A model generated the notes under the pieces. It was not told the origin of the DNA and did no database searches. It was given only the letters and a program-made list of their open reading frames with translations. From Syntrophobacter fumaroxidans MPOB (GTDB lineage: Bacteria > Desulfobacterota > Syntrophobacteria > Syntrophobacterales > Syntrophobacteraceae), in assembly GCF_000014965.1 (NCBI RefSeq), contig NC_008554.1, forward strand, positions 3,026,001 through 3,090,000: a stretch of 64,000 nucleotides of DNA. The letters run 5' to 3'. Position 1 is the stretch's first letter, and every line of letters begins with the position of its first letter. Shown piece after piece: positions 9,395-17,381 of the stretch. The translations under genes were made by a program, and so were the position numbers.

Positions 9395-9403
9395 GGGTTT
9401 TCC

Positions 9404-9511
9404 TTACTTCCCGGCAGTCTCCGGGGTGAGCAGAATGTAATGGGACAGACCCGTTCCCGCGGAATTGCGGCAACGGCGGCGGTAAGAAATGATACGGGGT
9501 TCTTTCGTCAT
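9404..9511 (-). CDS. Short peptide, probable RiPP precursor (CbpA-like)
   Basis: A 35-residue reading frame: ATG at 9511, TAA at 9404-9406. A strong ribosome-binding site (AAAGGAGC) lies 6 nt before the start. The peptide has a basic middle (YRRRCRN) with a single cysteine at residue 14, a TGLSHYILL stretch at residues 20-28, and a TPETAGK end. It sits between a riboswitch-terminator and a radical SAM/SPASM maturase, the classic position of a ribosomally made, modified peptide precursor. Substrate status is inferred from context and the good start signal. Confidence 0.75.
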   Translation of the reverse strand: MTKEPRIISYRRRCRNSAGTGLSHYILLTPETAGK

Positions 9512-9547
9512 GTTTTGCTCCTTTCACGGTTTGTACGGCGCGCTCCA

Positions 9548-9597
9548 ATAAAAAAACCCGGACAAGCCGCGCTCTCGCGCATGGCTTTCCGGGTTCC
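9548..9597 (-). terminator. Rho-independent terminator, riboswitch expression platform
   Basis: Read on the minus strand, AACCCGGAAAGCC pairs with GGCTTGTCCGGGTT across a GC-rich loop and is followed directly by a run of seven T. It lies between the cobalamin aptamer and the peptide start. This suggests that ligand binding favours this hairpin and stops transcription before the peptide and radical SAM genes. Confidence 0.82.
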
Positions 9598-9619
9598 CTT
9601 TACCATCCGGACCCCGTCC

Positions 9620-9812
9620 AGGCTCTCCTGCAGGTCTTCTGACTCTCGGATCAACTGGGGATTCGCGGCCTTCCCTTCGAGGTGGACCCCGAAAGTGACC
9701 GAGCCTTCGCTCAGGGCAAATCCCCATCCCCGATCACAGCGGCGGGACCGTCACGGAATTTCACCGTGTTCCGGGATGCAGGAAAACGACGGATTCTGAA
9801 CTGCGTCTTGTA
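9620..9812 (-). promoter_or_regulatory. Cobalamin (B12) riboswitch aptamer
   Basis: Read on the minus strand, the conserved cobalamin aptamer blocks occur in order: CACGGTGAAATTCCGTGACG, then GGTCCCGCCGCTGTGATC, then GTCACTTTC, GAAGGGAAGGCC, and finally CCGAGAGTCAGAAGACCTGC. This is the Rfam RF00174 pattern. It lies upstream of the peptide and maturase genes, so the operon is probably repressed when cobalamin is plentiful. Neither downstream gene is an obvious B12 synthesis or uptake gene, which is unusual for this riboswitch class. Confidence 0.95.
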
Positions 9813-9969
9813 CATTGCCCAAAGAAGTCGACCGTTGTCAAGCGTTTTCAAGAGGCTTGCACGGCCGGTCGCGGATTCATCCGGTCGCGGCCGCGAACGA
9901 TCGGTTTGGCCCGGGGACACGGCATGGCACGTCCGCCGCGCAATCCGGCGAGCCGGTGTTGAGCGATTT

Positions 9970-10058
9970 CGAACGCAATTATCCATGCCCCCTGCGACAC
10001 CCGCGAAGCATGAAAACAGACTCACCCGGGGATTTGTTTTCCAGGTAATCGGCATCGG
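9970..10058 (+). repeat. Dispersed repeat A, copy at 9970
   Basis: About 90 bp beginning GAACGCAATTATCCATG, with GCGACACCCGCGAAGCATG in the middle and TTTTCCAGGTAATCGGCATC at the end. It is very similar to 34983-35070 in the same orientation, and to inverted copies at about 7903-7985 and 15980-16045. It is non-coding, upstream of the riboswitch. Confidence 0.75.
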
Positions 10059-10186
10059 AGCGGAACGGAGCTCTCCCACCGGTTCCTTCAAGCTTTAGGC
10101 TTTTCTTGACGAACACCTCGCCGGTTACGGCTTCAACCGCCTCAGCGGGGGGGGCCGGATCACTCGGCCCGGCTTGCGTGGAAGCA

Positions 10187-11797
10187 TCAATCATCGAGGA
10201 AGCAAAAAGGATCGCGCTCGCGGAAAATATCCAGTCCGAAGCTGTGGGAGACCGCGAGGCAGCCTCCGCAGGCGGGTCTGAGGGCACAGGACCGGCAGGC
10301 GCCGGACCCCTCCCGGTACCGACGAGCTTCCCTGGAATCGTAGACGGAGGCAATGCCGTCACGGACCACATTTCCGATCCGGGATGGGAAGTTGCGGCAG
10401 GCATGCGTTTCCCCGTCCGCAAGGACGGCAATGGAGTTGAAGGCGGCTCCGCACCCGTACCCGGAGCAGCCTCCGAAGAGGGAAAGGCCCCGCTTGCGCC
10501 GAACGATGTTGAGGAGACTGTCCTTGAAGCTGATAGTGGGATTGTCCTCGGATGCGTCCGCAAAGGCCTCCAGAAATGCGGCGAAGTCCTCGAGAGCCGG
10601 CAGGTCCGGATTCGGTCCGTCCTCGGATCGACTCAGACGTATGAAAGTGAACAGGTCCGCCCATCCCCTCAGCAGCTCGGCAAGCGGTAGAATGTCACCC
10701 ATGTTGTCACGGGTCAGGGTGAGCATGACCATGGAGTAGATATCGAGATCACGCAGTATTTCAAGGAATTCCAACACATTGTCGAAGTGGCCGGTACCGC
10801 GGACGGAATCGTTGCGCTCTCGCAGTCCCTCCAGTCTGACCTGGTAGTAAATCGGCCGCTCGATGGCGACCAGTTCCTCGATCCGGCGCCGCTCCACGGG
10901 ATTGCCCAGGATGGCGAGGATGAAGTCGCGTTCGGCCGCCGCACGATACAGCTCCCCAAATCGTGGATGCAGGAAGGGATTCCCGCCGGTGAAAGAGACC
11001 TGTCCGCGCACCCCCCGGTTTCGACAGAATTCGTAGAAGTCATCGAGAATGCCCACGGCCTGCGACAGCTCCAGCTCCGGCCGGCCGTCGCGTTCACGGC
11101 AGTCGCGGCAGTGAAGATCACACGCCTGCGTGATGTGCCACTGAAGGGTGAAAACCGAGCAGGAGGAGAAATCTTCTTCCGTGGTGCCGGTCAAGGGCAG
11201 GACGGGAAAATTGGATGGATCACGCCTGATGGACGAAGGCGGAGCCAGGAGCAGGCCTCTTTTCACCGCATGATCCAGAAGGGCGTCCACCACGTAAACC
11301 GCCACTCCCGCCCTTGAAGCGGCTTCGCGAGATGGAATCTGCTCCGCAACGAGTTTGAGCGCCATCAGGTCTTCGTCGTGGGCCGGCCGCGCCGTGATTC
11401 GACCGTTTTCCGGGTGCCGCCAGATGAGCACGAATTCTTCGCGGTTTTCAGGAAAAACATCGGTGCCGTCCACATTGAAGCGAAGCAGCGATGCGAGGTT
11501 GCTCCAGGACAGCCGCAGCAGAGCCAGAGCGGGGTTCACCGCAAGCTCGCAAGCCGGCCGCGAAGCTTCGACGTCCACGTTGCTCACCGTGTGGAATGCA
11601 AACTCGAGCCTCGCCAATTCCGGCAGAAAAGCGGGAAGCGCAAGTTCCCGGACCAACCGGCTCAGGCTCTTTGGAAACGCCGCCACATCCATAACGTTGT
11701 CGCGGGTCCGTTGGAGACTTGCCCAGGCTTCATCGTCCAGGAACTCGCCGCACGCGGGATATGTCGCTTCGATCTTTCGCCGATATGTTTCGTCCAC
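10187..11797 (-). CDS. Radical SAM/SPASM peptide maturase, possibly SbtM (selenobiotic) type
   Basis: 536 residues from a GTG at 11797, preceded by AAGGA at 7 nt; an upstream in-frame TTG at 11842 is possible but has no site. The first 210 residues are a helical domain without recognised motifs. The radical SAM cysteines follow at about 226, 230 and 233 (ACDLHCRDCRERDG), then SFTGGNPFLHPRF. The C-terminus has a SPASM-like cysteine set (GGCSGYGCGAAFN, CRSCALRPACGGC). It resembles the maturase family I recall as SbtM, linked to thio(seleno)oxazole peptides. No matching substrate peptide is evident nearby, so the subfamily is uncertain. Confidence 0.75.
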   Translation of the reverse strand: MDETYRRKIEATYPACGEFLDDEAWASLQRTRDNVMDVAAFPKSLSRLVRELALPAFLPELARLEFAFHTVSNVDVEASRPACELAVNPALALLRLSWSNLASLLRFNVDGTDVFPENREEFVLIWRHPENGRITARPAHDEDLMALKLVAEQIPSREAASRAGVAVYVVDALLDHAVKRGLLLAPPSSIRRDPSNFPVLPLTGTTEEDFSSCSVFTLQWHITQACDLHCRDCRERDGRPELELSQAVGILDDFYEFCRNRGVRGQVSFTGGNPFLHPRFGELYRAAAERDFILAILGNPVERRRIEELVAIERPIYYQVRLEGLRERNDSVRGTGHFDNVLEFLEILRDLDIYSMVMLTLTRDNMGDILPLAELLRGWADLFTFIRLSRSEDGPNPDLPALEDFAAFLEAFADASEDNPTISFKDSLLNIVRRKRGLSLFGGCSGYGCGAAFNSIAVLADGETHACRNFPSRIGNVVRDGIASVYDSREARRYREGSGACRSCALRPACGGCLAVSHSFGLDIFRERDPFCFLDD

Positions 11798-11966
11798 CCA
11801 AACGTCCTTGTGTCCGGGGGCTCCCCCGCAACTCCCCCACAATCATTGAAACGGCATGAGCGAAACACCCTTCATACAATTCTGCGTTCAAGATGAGCGC
11901 GTTGGGCGGGACGGCATAAAGCCTTGCCCACCGTCTGACGGGCACATCGATCCGCATGCAAGGGGC

Positions 11967-12040
11967 GGGGTTTATCCTCGCCCGCGTCACCTCCCGATGG
12001 GCAGGTGTTGTGTCATCTTGAACGTACCCCGGTATCAGTC
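11967..12040 (+). repeat. Dispersed repeat C, copy 1
   Basis: About 75 bp containing GGGGTTTATCCTCGCCCGCG, then GGGCAGGTGTTG, ATCTTGAACG and CGGTATCAG. A close copy lies at about 44416-44489. The TTGAACG...GGTATCAG end is shared with the ends of the other repeat families here. Confidence 0.75.
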
Positions 12041-12345
12041 GGCACCTGCCGCGGGGCTACCGGGGGCCGGCGGCGCACGAAAGCCGCTACACCGTTCCCC
12101 GTATGCCGGGCGAGTGACGCCGGGAAAACCGCGGTTTCTCGCCACCGATGCACGCTTCCATGAACGGGAGCAGATGATACTCCTCACCTACTAAGGTCGG
12201 CTGAAGCGGATTTCCAATTAAAGCAAAACCTTACTGAAGCGGTTCGAGCCGGGTTCGCACGGGCGGGTCGCGGACCGGGAGAGCGCGGCGGCACCCCCGG
12301 CAATAGGCTGTGAATCCAATCAGTTAAGTCGATACACAAAATATC

Positions 12346-12377
12346 GTTGCATTCACGAAAAAAAACTCCAATGCAAC
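12346..12377. other. 8-bp perfect inverted repeat
   Basis: GTTGCATT and AATGCAAC face each other across a 16-bp A-rich spacer. It lies in the gene-free region between ftsY and the second radical SAM gene. It could be a small hairpin or a protein-binding site; nothing decides between them. Confidence 0.45.
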
Positions 12378-12806
12378 CGCCGAATCACTGATCGGCGTCT
12401 TCGGCGCCGTTCCCTCGTTCCGCGCTTCCGAACGCGAACCGGCATCAGGGCGGCAATGGCGGGGCAAAGATGCACCCGGCCGGAAGCGCACGCTGTTTCC
12501 TTATCTTTGGGTATCGAGAGATTCGGTCGCCTCGGCGAGGGTGTACGACTCGACATGGGCTGTTGAGCGGGGCGTTCGAACGCGTGAGGCCGGCGAGTCC
12601 CGCCGGGCGTTGCGGCGGGCGGGAGGAAAAACGAAGAACATCGTCCGGACCCGGTCCATGTCCAACCCCGAGGCCGGCCAACCTTTTCGGGAGGCTTCAA
12701 TCGCGGAGTTTCCGTGCCGTCGGCACCGGGAATTCCCCGGCCGTTCCAACCGGGGCGACCGTGCAACCCATAGGCATGCTCTCCCCCGGCAACCGGGCCC
12801 CCTACC

Positions 12807-14087
12807 CTAGAACAAGGCCCTGGTGAATTCCTCGGGATCGAAGGGCCGCAGGTCATCCAGGCTCTCACCGATGCCGATGTAGCGCACGGGGAGCTGCAGC
12901 TCATCTGAAATGGCCACGATGATTCCTCCCTTTGCGGTACCGTCGAGCTTGGTCAGAATCAGGCCGGTAACCCCGATTTCCTCCTTGAAGAGCCGGGCCT
13001 GGGACAGTGCGTTTTGACCGGTGGACGCGTCCAGAACGAGCAGGATCTCGTGGGGGGCCGACGGGTCTTTCCTGTTGACCACCCGTTGGACTTTCTTCAG
13101 TTCTTCCATGAGGTTCACTTTGGTATGCATGCGCCCGGCGGTGTCGAGCAACACGATGTCCATCCCCCTGGAGACCGCGGCGTCCATGGCGTCGAAAGCC
13201 ACTGCAGACGGGTCGGACCCGCTCTTTTGCTTGACCACCGGAACGTTGACCCGCTCCCCCCAGAGTGAGAGCTGCTCGACGGCGGCCGCCCGGAAAGTGT
13301 CCGCCGCCACGAGCATCACCTTGAGCCCCTCACTTTTGAACTGGTGGGCGAGCTTGCCGATGGTCGTGGTCTTCCCGACACCGTTCACTCCGATGATCAT
13401 GATCACGAAGGGACGCGCCGAACGCGGATCCCAGGCGGAACTCTCCACGGAAAGGATCCGGGTGATCTCTTCCCTCAATTGATCGCGCAGCTTCTGGGGG
13501 TCCTTGAGCTCCTGTCTCTTGATCTTGTCGGCGACCTTTTCCAGGAGGAGTTGAGTGGTCCGCACGCCCAAGTCCGAGGTGATGAGAACCTCCTCGAGCT
13601 CATCGAGCAGGTCCATGTCGATTTTCTTCCGGCCGAGGACCAGCCGGTCCATGCGGTTGATGAACTGTTCGCGGGTCTTGTGCAACCGGTCCCGCAAGCG
13701 TGAGAAGAATCGCCTTTTCCCGGAAGCGGCTTCCTCGCCGGCACCGGTTTCATCGTCCACTCCAAAGACCGCCTCTTCAACTTCCACCGGAGATTCATCG
13801 GGCTCCTCCCCGGCGCCCGGCGCGATGTCGAGCACCTCTGCCGGTTCGACCCGCGCTTCCGCCTTCCTATCCGGAACGGCTTCCTGGGCGGGCGCGGTAT
13901 CGAGCGCAGCTTCCGGCTCGGCCCGCACCCCTGCCGCCTCCATCTCCACCGCGGCGGTCGGAGCGGATTCTCCCTCGGCCGCCTCGGGCTCCGCCTCCGC
14001 AGCCGACGGCAGCTCGGCCTCCGGCTCCCGATGCTCCTCCCGCGGAACCTCGGCCGTCTTGCTTTTGCGCCTGAACCATCTGATCAT
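12807..14087 (-). CDS. ftsY: Signal recognition particle receptor FtsY
   Basis: 426 residues. The first 120 or so are rich in Glu and Ala, the acidic A domain of membrane-associating FtsY proteins. The N domain helices follow, then the SRP GTPase: G1 [15 protein letters not shown], the DTFRAAA motif, G3 [16 protein letters not shown] and G4 [10 protein letters not shown]. It docks SRP-bound ribosomes at the inner membrane. It appears to be a single-gene unit, with no same-strand neighbour close by. Confidence 0.96.
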   Translation of the reverse strand: MIRWFRRKSKTAEVPREEHREPEAELPSAAEAEPEAAEGESAPTAAVEMEAAGVRAEPEAALDTAPAQEAVPDRKAEARVEPAEVLDIAPGAGEEPDESPVEVEEAVFGVDDETGAGEEAASGKRRFFSRLRDRLHKTREQFINRMDRLVLGRKKIDMDLLDELEEVLITSDLGVRTTQLLLEKVADKIKRQELKDPQKLRDQLREEITRILSVESSAWDPRSARPFVIMIIGVNGVGKTTTIGKLAHQFKSEGLKVMLVAADTFRAAAVEQLSLWGERVNVPVVKQKSGSDPSAVAFDAMDAAVSRGMDIVLLDTAGRMHTKVNLMEELKKVQRVVNRKDPSAPHEILLVLDASTGQNALSQARLFKEEIGVTGLILTKLDGTAKGGIIVAISDELQLPVRYIGIGESLDDLRPFDPEEFTRALF

Positions 14088-14243
14088 GTTTGCGGCATTC
14101 CTCCCGAAACAGGCAAGTCATGGAAAACGGCATGCGAGCAGGCGCACCGTTCCCCCCGTCCGTCCGGATGAAATCTCCCCGGACCGGTCCACAAGCAGGG
14201 AAGGTTACGGTCGTTCAGCCCGCCCGCGCCATTCATGAATCAC

Positions 14244-15503
14244 CTAATCGTCATAATTTTTTCCATCTTTCGCCTTTTTGGTCGCCCGCTCACGGATTTT
14301 GCTCTCGGTCCATTCAGCCGGATCTTCCATTCGGGTGCCCTTGGGACCCAGATCGTAGGAACCCGCCTGGAGAATGGCATCGATGGCCAGCGGCGCGGTG
14401 TCCCTGGCATTGAACACATTGGTGAGCAGCTCGTAGACGAAATCTTCCACGCCCTTCGCCATCCTTTCCCGTATTTCTCTGGGGAGACCGAAGAGCTTAT
14501 TCTCGAAAGGAAGGTTCAGTTTCTTGTAGTCGCCCTTTTTCAGCCCGCTGTTCTTGGCATACGCCACCATCTCAGCCCACATCTGATCGGTCATGCCCTG
14601 GTCCGACAATTTGACGAATTCCCCATTCTCGTCCAGGAAGGCATTGCCGTATTCGTTCACCTTCACTCCCCACGTGAGCATTTGCAGGGCTGTGGCGACA
14701 TTGGCCTTGGTGGTGCGGGTTTCCTGAGCAATCTGCCTCAGGCGTTTCGAATCGTTGCCGGAAGTGCCGTGCTGAGCCCCCGAAACCTTGTACTTGGCCA
14801 GAGCGTTGTGGATCTCCACCGTCAAGGGCACCTGTATGCCCGCCGCACTCTCCTCTATGCCATGGGTCGTGCCGTTGTTCAGTGCGATCCAGTCCGGAAA
14901 AATGTCGTGGGCATTGAGCCCTCGGATGAGGAAAAGCGCCTCGTCAACCGTCGAAAGCCCTTCTTTTCCCTTGATTTCACCGACTTCGGTTTCATACCCA
15001 GCCCACTTGGGAACATAAGGATTCAGAGCAATATTGGCCAAAAGGTTCTCGTCGTCGGCAAGGTGCGAGGCATCGATGGCGATGGAGGTAATGCCCGCAT
15101 CGAACATGGACGGGATCTCCATTTTGGCCGTTTCGACGTCCCGGGCACTCTGGATTCCGTAATGGTCGGCATGGACGGCCACGGGCACGGTTATGCCCAG
15201 TTCATTGCAGACGGCATCCACCTGCATCGCCATGTTCCAGAAGTTGGTCGCGCAGTAGGCCTTGGCTCCGCCCTCGGATTTGGCGATCTCGATAATGATG
15301 GCTGCATTCGCGCGTTGCGCGGCCCGCAGCGCCCCTCGGATGACGAAATGGCTTCGGCCGTTCGCCGCAATCGTCATGGCCTTTCCTTTTGCCGTCATGG
15401 CCCGATCGATCACCTTGCCGCTGACAATCAGCGCCCTGGAGTTGGGGAAGAGCCTCACGATATTGGGGGGACGCCCGATTTCAAGTGCCTTTTGAAACGA
15501 CAT
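14244..15503 (-). CDS. fba: Class II fructose-bisphosphate (ketose-bisphosphate) aldolase
   Basis: 419 residues from ATG 15503, which has a near-perfect ribosome-binding site (AAAGGAGG) at a good distance; the frame is open further upstream. Class II aldolase hallmarks are present: the zinc-ligand stretch VAVHADHYGIQS, the loop SIAIDASHLADDEN, and GAQHGTSGNDS near the phosphate site. It would cleave or form a ketose bisphosphate in glycolysis or gluconeogenesis. It is longer than E. coli FbaA (359 aa), matching the longer class II type. It is followed within 5 kb by two other aldolase types. Confidence 0.85.
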   Translation of the reverse strand: MSFQKALEIGRPPNIVRLFPNSRALIVSGKVIDRAMTAKGKAMTIAANGRSHFVIRGALRAAQRANAAIIIEIAKSEGGAKAYCATNFWNMAMQVDAVCNELGITVPVAVHADHYGIQSARDVETAKMEIPSMFDAGITSIAIDASHLADDENLLANIALNPYVPKWAGYETEVGEIKGKEGLSTVDEALFLIRGLNAHDIFPDWIALNNGTTHGIEESAAGIQVPLTVEIHNALAKYKVSGAQHGTSGNDSKRLRQIAQETRTTKANVATALQMLTWGVKVNEYGNAFLDENGEFVKLSDQGMTDQMWAEMVAYAKNSGLKKGDYKKLNLPFENKLFGLPREIRERMAKGVEDFVYELLTNVFNARDTAPLAIDAILQAGSYDLGPKGTRMEDPAEWTESKIRERATKKAKDGKNYDD

Positions 15504-15561
15504 GCCAATCCTCCTTTCCTTTCCGGCTGCCAATGGCAGGACTCCTTGATTGCAGTTGCCT

Positions 15562-15942
15562 CTATGCTTGTTTGATTTCAAAAAGGTTTCCGTCGTCATC
15601 GCCGGCGAAAGTGATTACGGAACCTCCTTTGGGAACCTGTATGACCATCACGTTCAAGCTTTTACATCGTTCGAGAAATGAACCCATATCAGCCACTTGA
15701 AGACAAACATGGTCGATACGCCGCTCATTGCCCCGATGACGATTGTATATGAAGATCTCGAAATGGACGTATTCATTCTTATAGTCAAAAATCGTCAACT
15801 CGGAATCAATGTTGAATATCTCCGAAGATAGTGAGGACGGCAAAACCTTTGGTCCTGACTTTTGACATTCGAGAAGACTTTTGTAGAACTTATCGGCATT
15901 TTCCTCAGAGCTGCATGCGAGCGCAACATGTATTAATTTCAT
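15562..15942 (-). CDS. VOC-family (glyoxalase/epimerase-like) protein
   Basis: 126 residues from ATG 15942, preceded by GGAG at a proper distance. The pattern IHVALACSSEENADKFYKSLL and RIDHVCLQVADMGSFLERCK gives the two beta-alpha-beta halves of a vicinal-oxygen-chelate fold. It ends in ITFAGDDDGNLFEIKQA, with the metal-ligand Glu. The substrate is unknown. The coding sequence is clearly more AT-rich than its neighbours, hinting at acquisition. It lies just upstream of the class II aldolase gene. Confidence 0.72.
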   Translation of the reverse strand: MKLIHVALACSSEENADKFYKSLLECQKSGPKVLPSSLSSEIFNIDSELTIFDYKNEYVHFEIFIYNRHRGNERRIDHVCLQVADMGSFLERCKSLNVMVIQVPKGGSVITFAGDDDGNLFEIKQA

Positions 15943-15974
15943 CCATTTCTCCACATGCAATACAATTACGTAGA

Positions 15975-16260
15975 AAATAGACTCCAGGGTGAAACTGTTT
16001 TCATGCTTTGTGGGTGAAGCGCAGCCTCATGGATAATTGCGTTCAAAATGATACTCTAAAAGCGTGGGGGACGTATCCCCCACACCCCCTCGCCGCTTCG
16101 CGGCTCCGTGTGGCGCTGCGGCGGCGGCCTTCGGCCAGTCGCCGACAGCGCCGAGCACTCGGCCTCACGCGCTTGCGCGTGTGGCCGAAACTTGGGGGGT
16201 GCGGGGGAATCATTCCCCCGCTCTTTTGTGCTTGAAAGATCCATCTTGAACGCACCTCCG
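15975..16260 (-). repeat. Composite dispersed repeat A-B, longest copy
   Basis: About 285 bp of non-coding repeat. The left part is an inverted copy of repeat A (TTTTCATGC, GGATAATTGCGTTC). The right part (16052-16256) is a chain of palindromes: GTGGGGGACGTATCCCCCAC, CGCCGCTTCGCGGC, and GCGGGGGAATCATTCCCCCG followed by CTCTTTT. Partial copies of the right part lie at 34910-34978 and 50005-50140 in the opposite sense. The last hairpin with its T-rich tail could also act as a terminator for either flanking gene. Confidence 0.8.
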
Positions 16261-16327
16261 TACAAATCACTTCTTTACCGCTTTTCTATGGTACATAATT
16301 CCTGATCCGTTGTGTTAATCAACAGGC

Positions 16328-17344
16328 TCAAATTTCATTTGGCTTGATGATTACCTTGATTGACTCGTTGGCGTCTATAACCAATTGAAACCCTTTCGCA
16401 ATATCACGCAAGGGAAGTCTGTGCGTGATCATATCCTCCACCTCGATTCTTCCTGACTCAAGGAGCTTCAGTGCATCATCAATATCGGGAGGCCCACAAT
16501 AGTAGGAAGTGAGGATTCTGATTTCCCTGGTCCAGAAATCGTTCACAGGCACAACAATGTCCCTGCCCGGTCCCGGGACGGCGAAGAATACGATCGCGCC
16601 TCCCTTATCCACGCATCTCCACGCCTGTTCCACGGCGGAGACCGCGGATGTGCATATCATGACCGCGTCGGCCTTTTTGTCGCCTGCAGCCGCGAAACTT
16701 TCAGAAACATCGCCCGCGGCATCGACGATGAGATCCGCGCCGAGTTGTTCCGCGAATGCCAGTCTCTTGCGGTTCACGTCCGCCGCCACGACCCTGCAGT
16801 CCCGGGCTTTGGCAAGTTTCACGTGCAGCAGGCCCGACATCCCGCACCCGAGCACCACAACCGTTTGGCCCGCTCGTATTCCGGCAAGTCTCTGAGCTCT
16901 GACCACACAGGCCAGAGGCTCAATGAAAGTGCTTTGATCATAGGTGATGGTGTCCGGTAGATGATAGGTCCCCTTTTCCACAAGAATCTCGGGGACAAGA
17001 ATATATTCCGCAAAGCCGCCGGGCAGCCTGACTTTGATTTCCGCGCACTGAGGGTAATGACCGTTCCTGCAGTAATGACACTCCATGCATGGAACCTTGG
17101 GAACCGCGAAGACCCTTTCGCCGACCTTGAATCCCGTTACGGAACTCCCGACCTCGACCACCTCGGCTCCGATTTCATGTCCCTGAACCAGCGGCGCCCT
17201 GGGCTTGCGGTACCATTCGACCACGTCGCTTCCGCATATGCCGCACGAAGCGACCTTCAAGAGCATTTCCTTCGGGCCGGGCCTGGGGGTAGCCACTTCC
17301 TCGATTCTGATATCGTTGTTGGAGTGCCAATAGGAGACTTTCAT
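16328..17344 (-). CDS. Zinc-dependent medium-chain alcohol/polyol dehydrogenase
   Basis: 338 residues from ATG 17344; an in-frame TTG at 17362 is an alternative. Catalytic zinc ligands appear in ASCGICGSDVVEW and QGHEIGAEVVEVG, and structural zinc cysteines in PCMECHYCRNGHYPQC. The Rossmann motif reads VVVLGCGMSGLLHV. This is the sorbitol/threonine/galactitol-type MDR family. It lies 37 bp downstream of an LsrF-like gene on the same strand, so it probably oxidises or reduces the sugar-phosphate or diketone handled by that enzyme. The substrate is not known. Confidence 0.85.
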   Translation of the reverse strand: MKVSYWHSNNDIRIEEVATPRPGPKEMLLKVASCGICGSDVVEWYRKPRAPLVQGHEIGAEVVEVGSSVTGFKVGERVFAVPKVPCMECHYCRNGHYPQCAEIKVRLPGGFAEYILVPEILVEKGTYHLPDTITYDQSTFIEPLACVVRAQRLAGIRAGQTVVVLGCGMSGLLHVKLAKARDCRVVAADVNRKRLAFAEQLGADLIVDAAGDVSESFAAAGDKKADAVMICTSAVSAVEQAWRCVDKGGAIVFFAVPGPGRDIVVPVNDFWTREIRILTSYYCGPPDIDDALKLLESGRIEVEDMITHRLPLRDIAKGFQLVIDANESIKVIIKPNEI

Positions 17345-17381
17345 CTTCTCACAAACCCTCAAAGCTCCGTTACAGTCATTA

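Larger units (their letters stand above)
11798..12806. other. Long non-coding stretch upstream of the second radical SAM gene
   Basis: About 1 kb with no supportable gene. It contains a dispersed repeat at 11967-12040 and an 8-bp inverted repeat at 12346-12377. A substrate peptide for the adjacent radical SAM protein was sought here on both strands and none with a good start signal was found. Confidence 0.55.

Noticed and set aside
10080-10186. Frame after the second radical SAM gene containing several TGA codons (read as Sec it gives EUSG and RUGGUS)
   Set aside because: It was considered as a selenopeptide substrate. There is no independent start codon or ribosome-binding site, and no SECIS-like hairpin was identified, so chance TGA codons are the simpler explanation.
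9979-10194. 71-codon frame overlapping the end of the second radical SAM gene (starts MIDASTQAG)
   Set aside because: Codon use is gene-like in its first half, but it has no ribosome-binding site, no cysteine outside the repeat, and its second half is dispersed repeat A.
11730-11990. 86-codon minus-strand frame ahead of the second radical SAM gene
   Set aside because: It runs through dispersed repeat sequence and into the radical SAM gene in another frame, with no start signal. It is not a convincing precursor peptide.
16008-16305. Several short open frames on both strands
   Set aside because: They are readings of the palindromic repeat B and recur wherever the repeat does.
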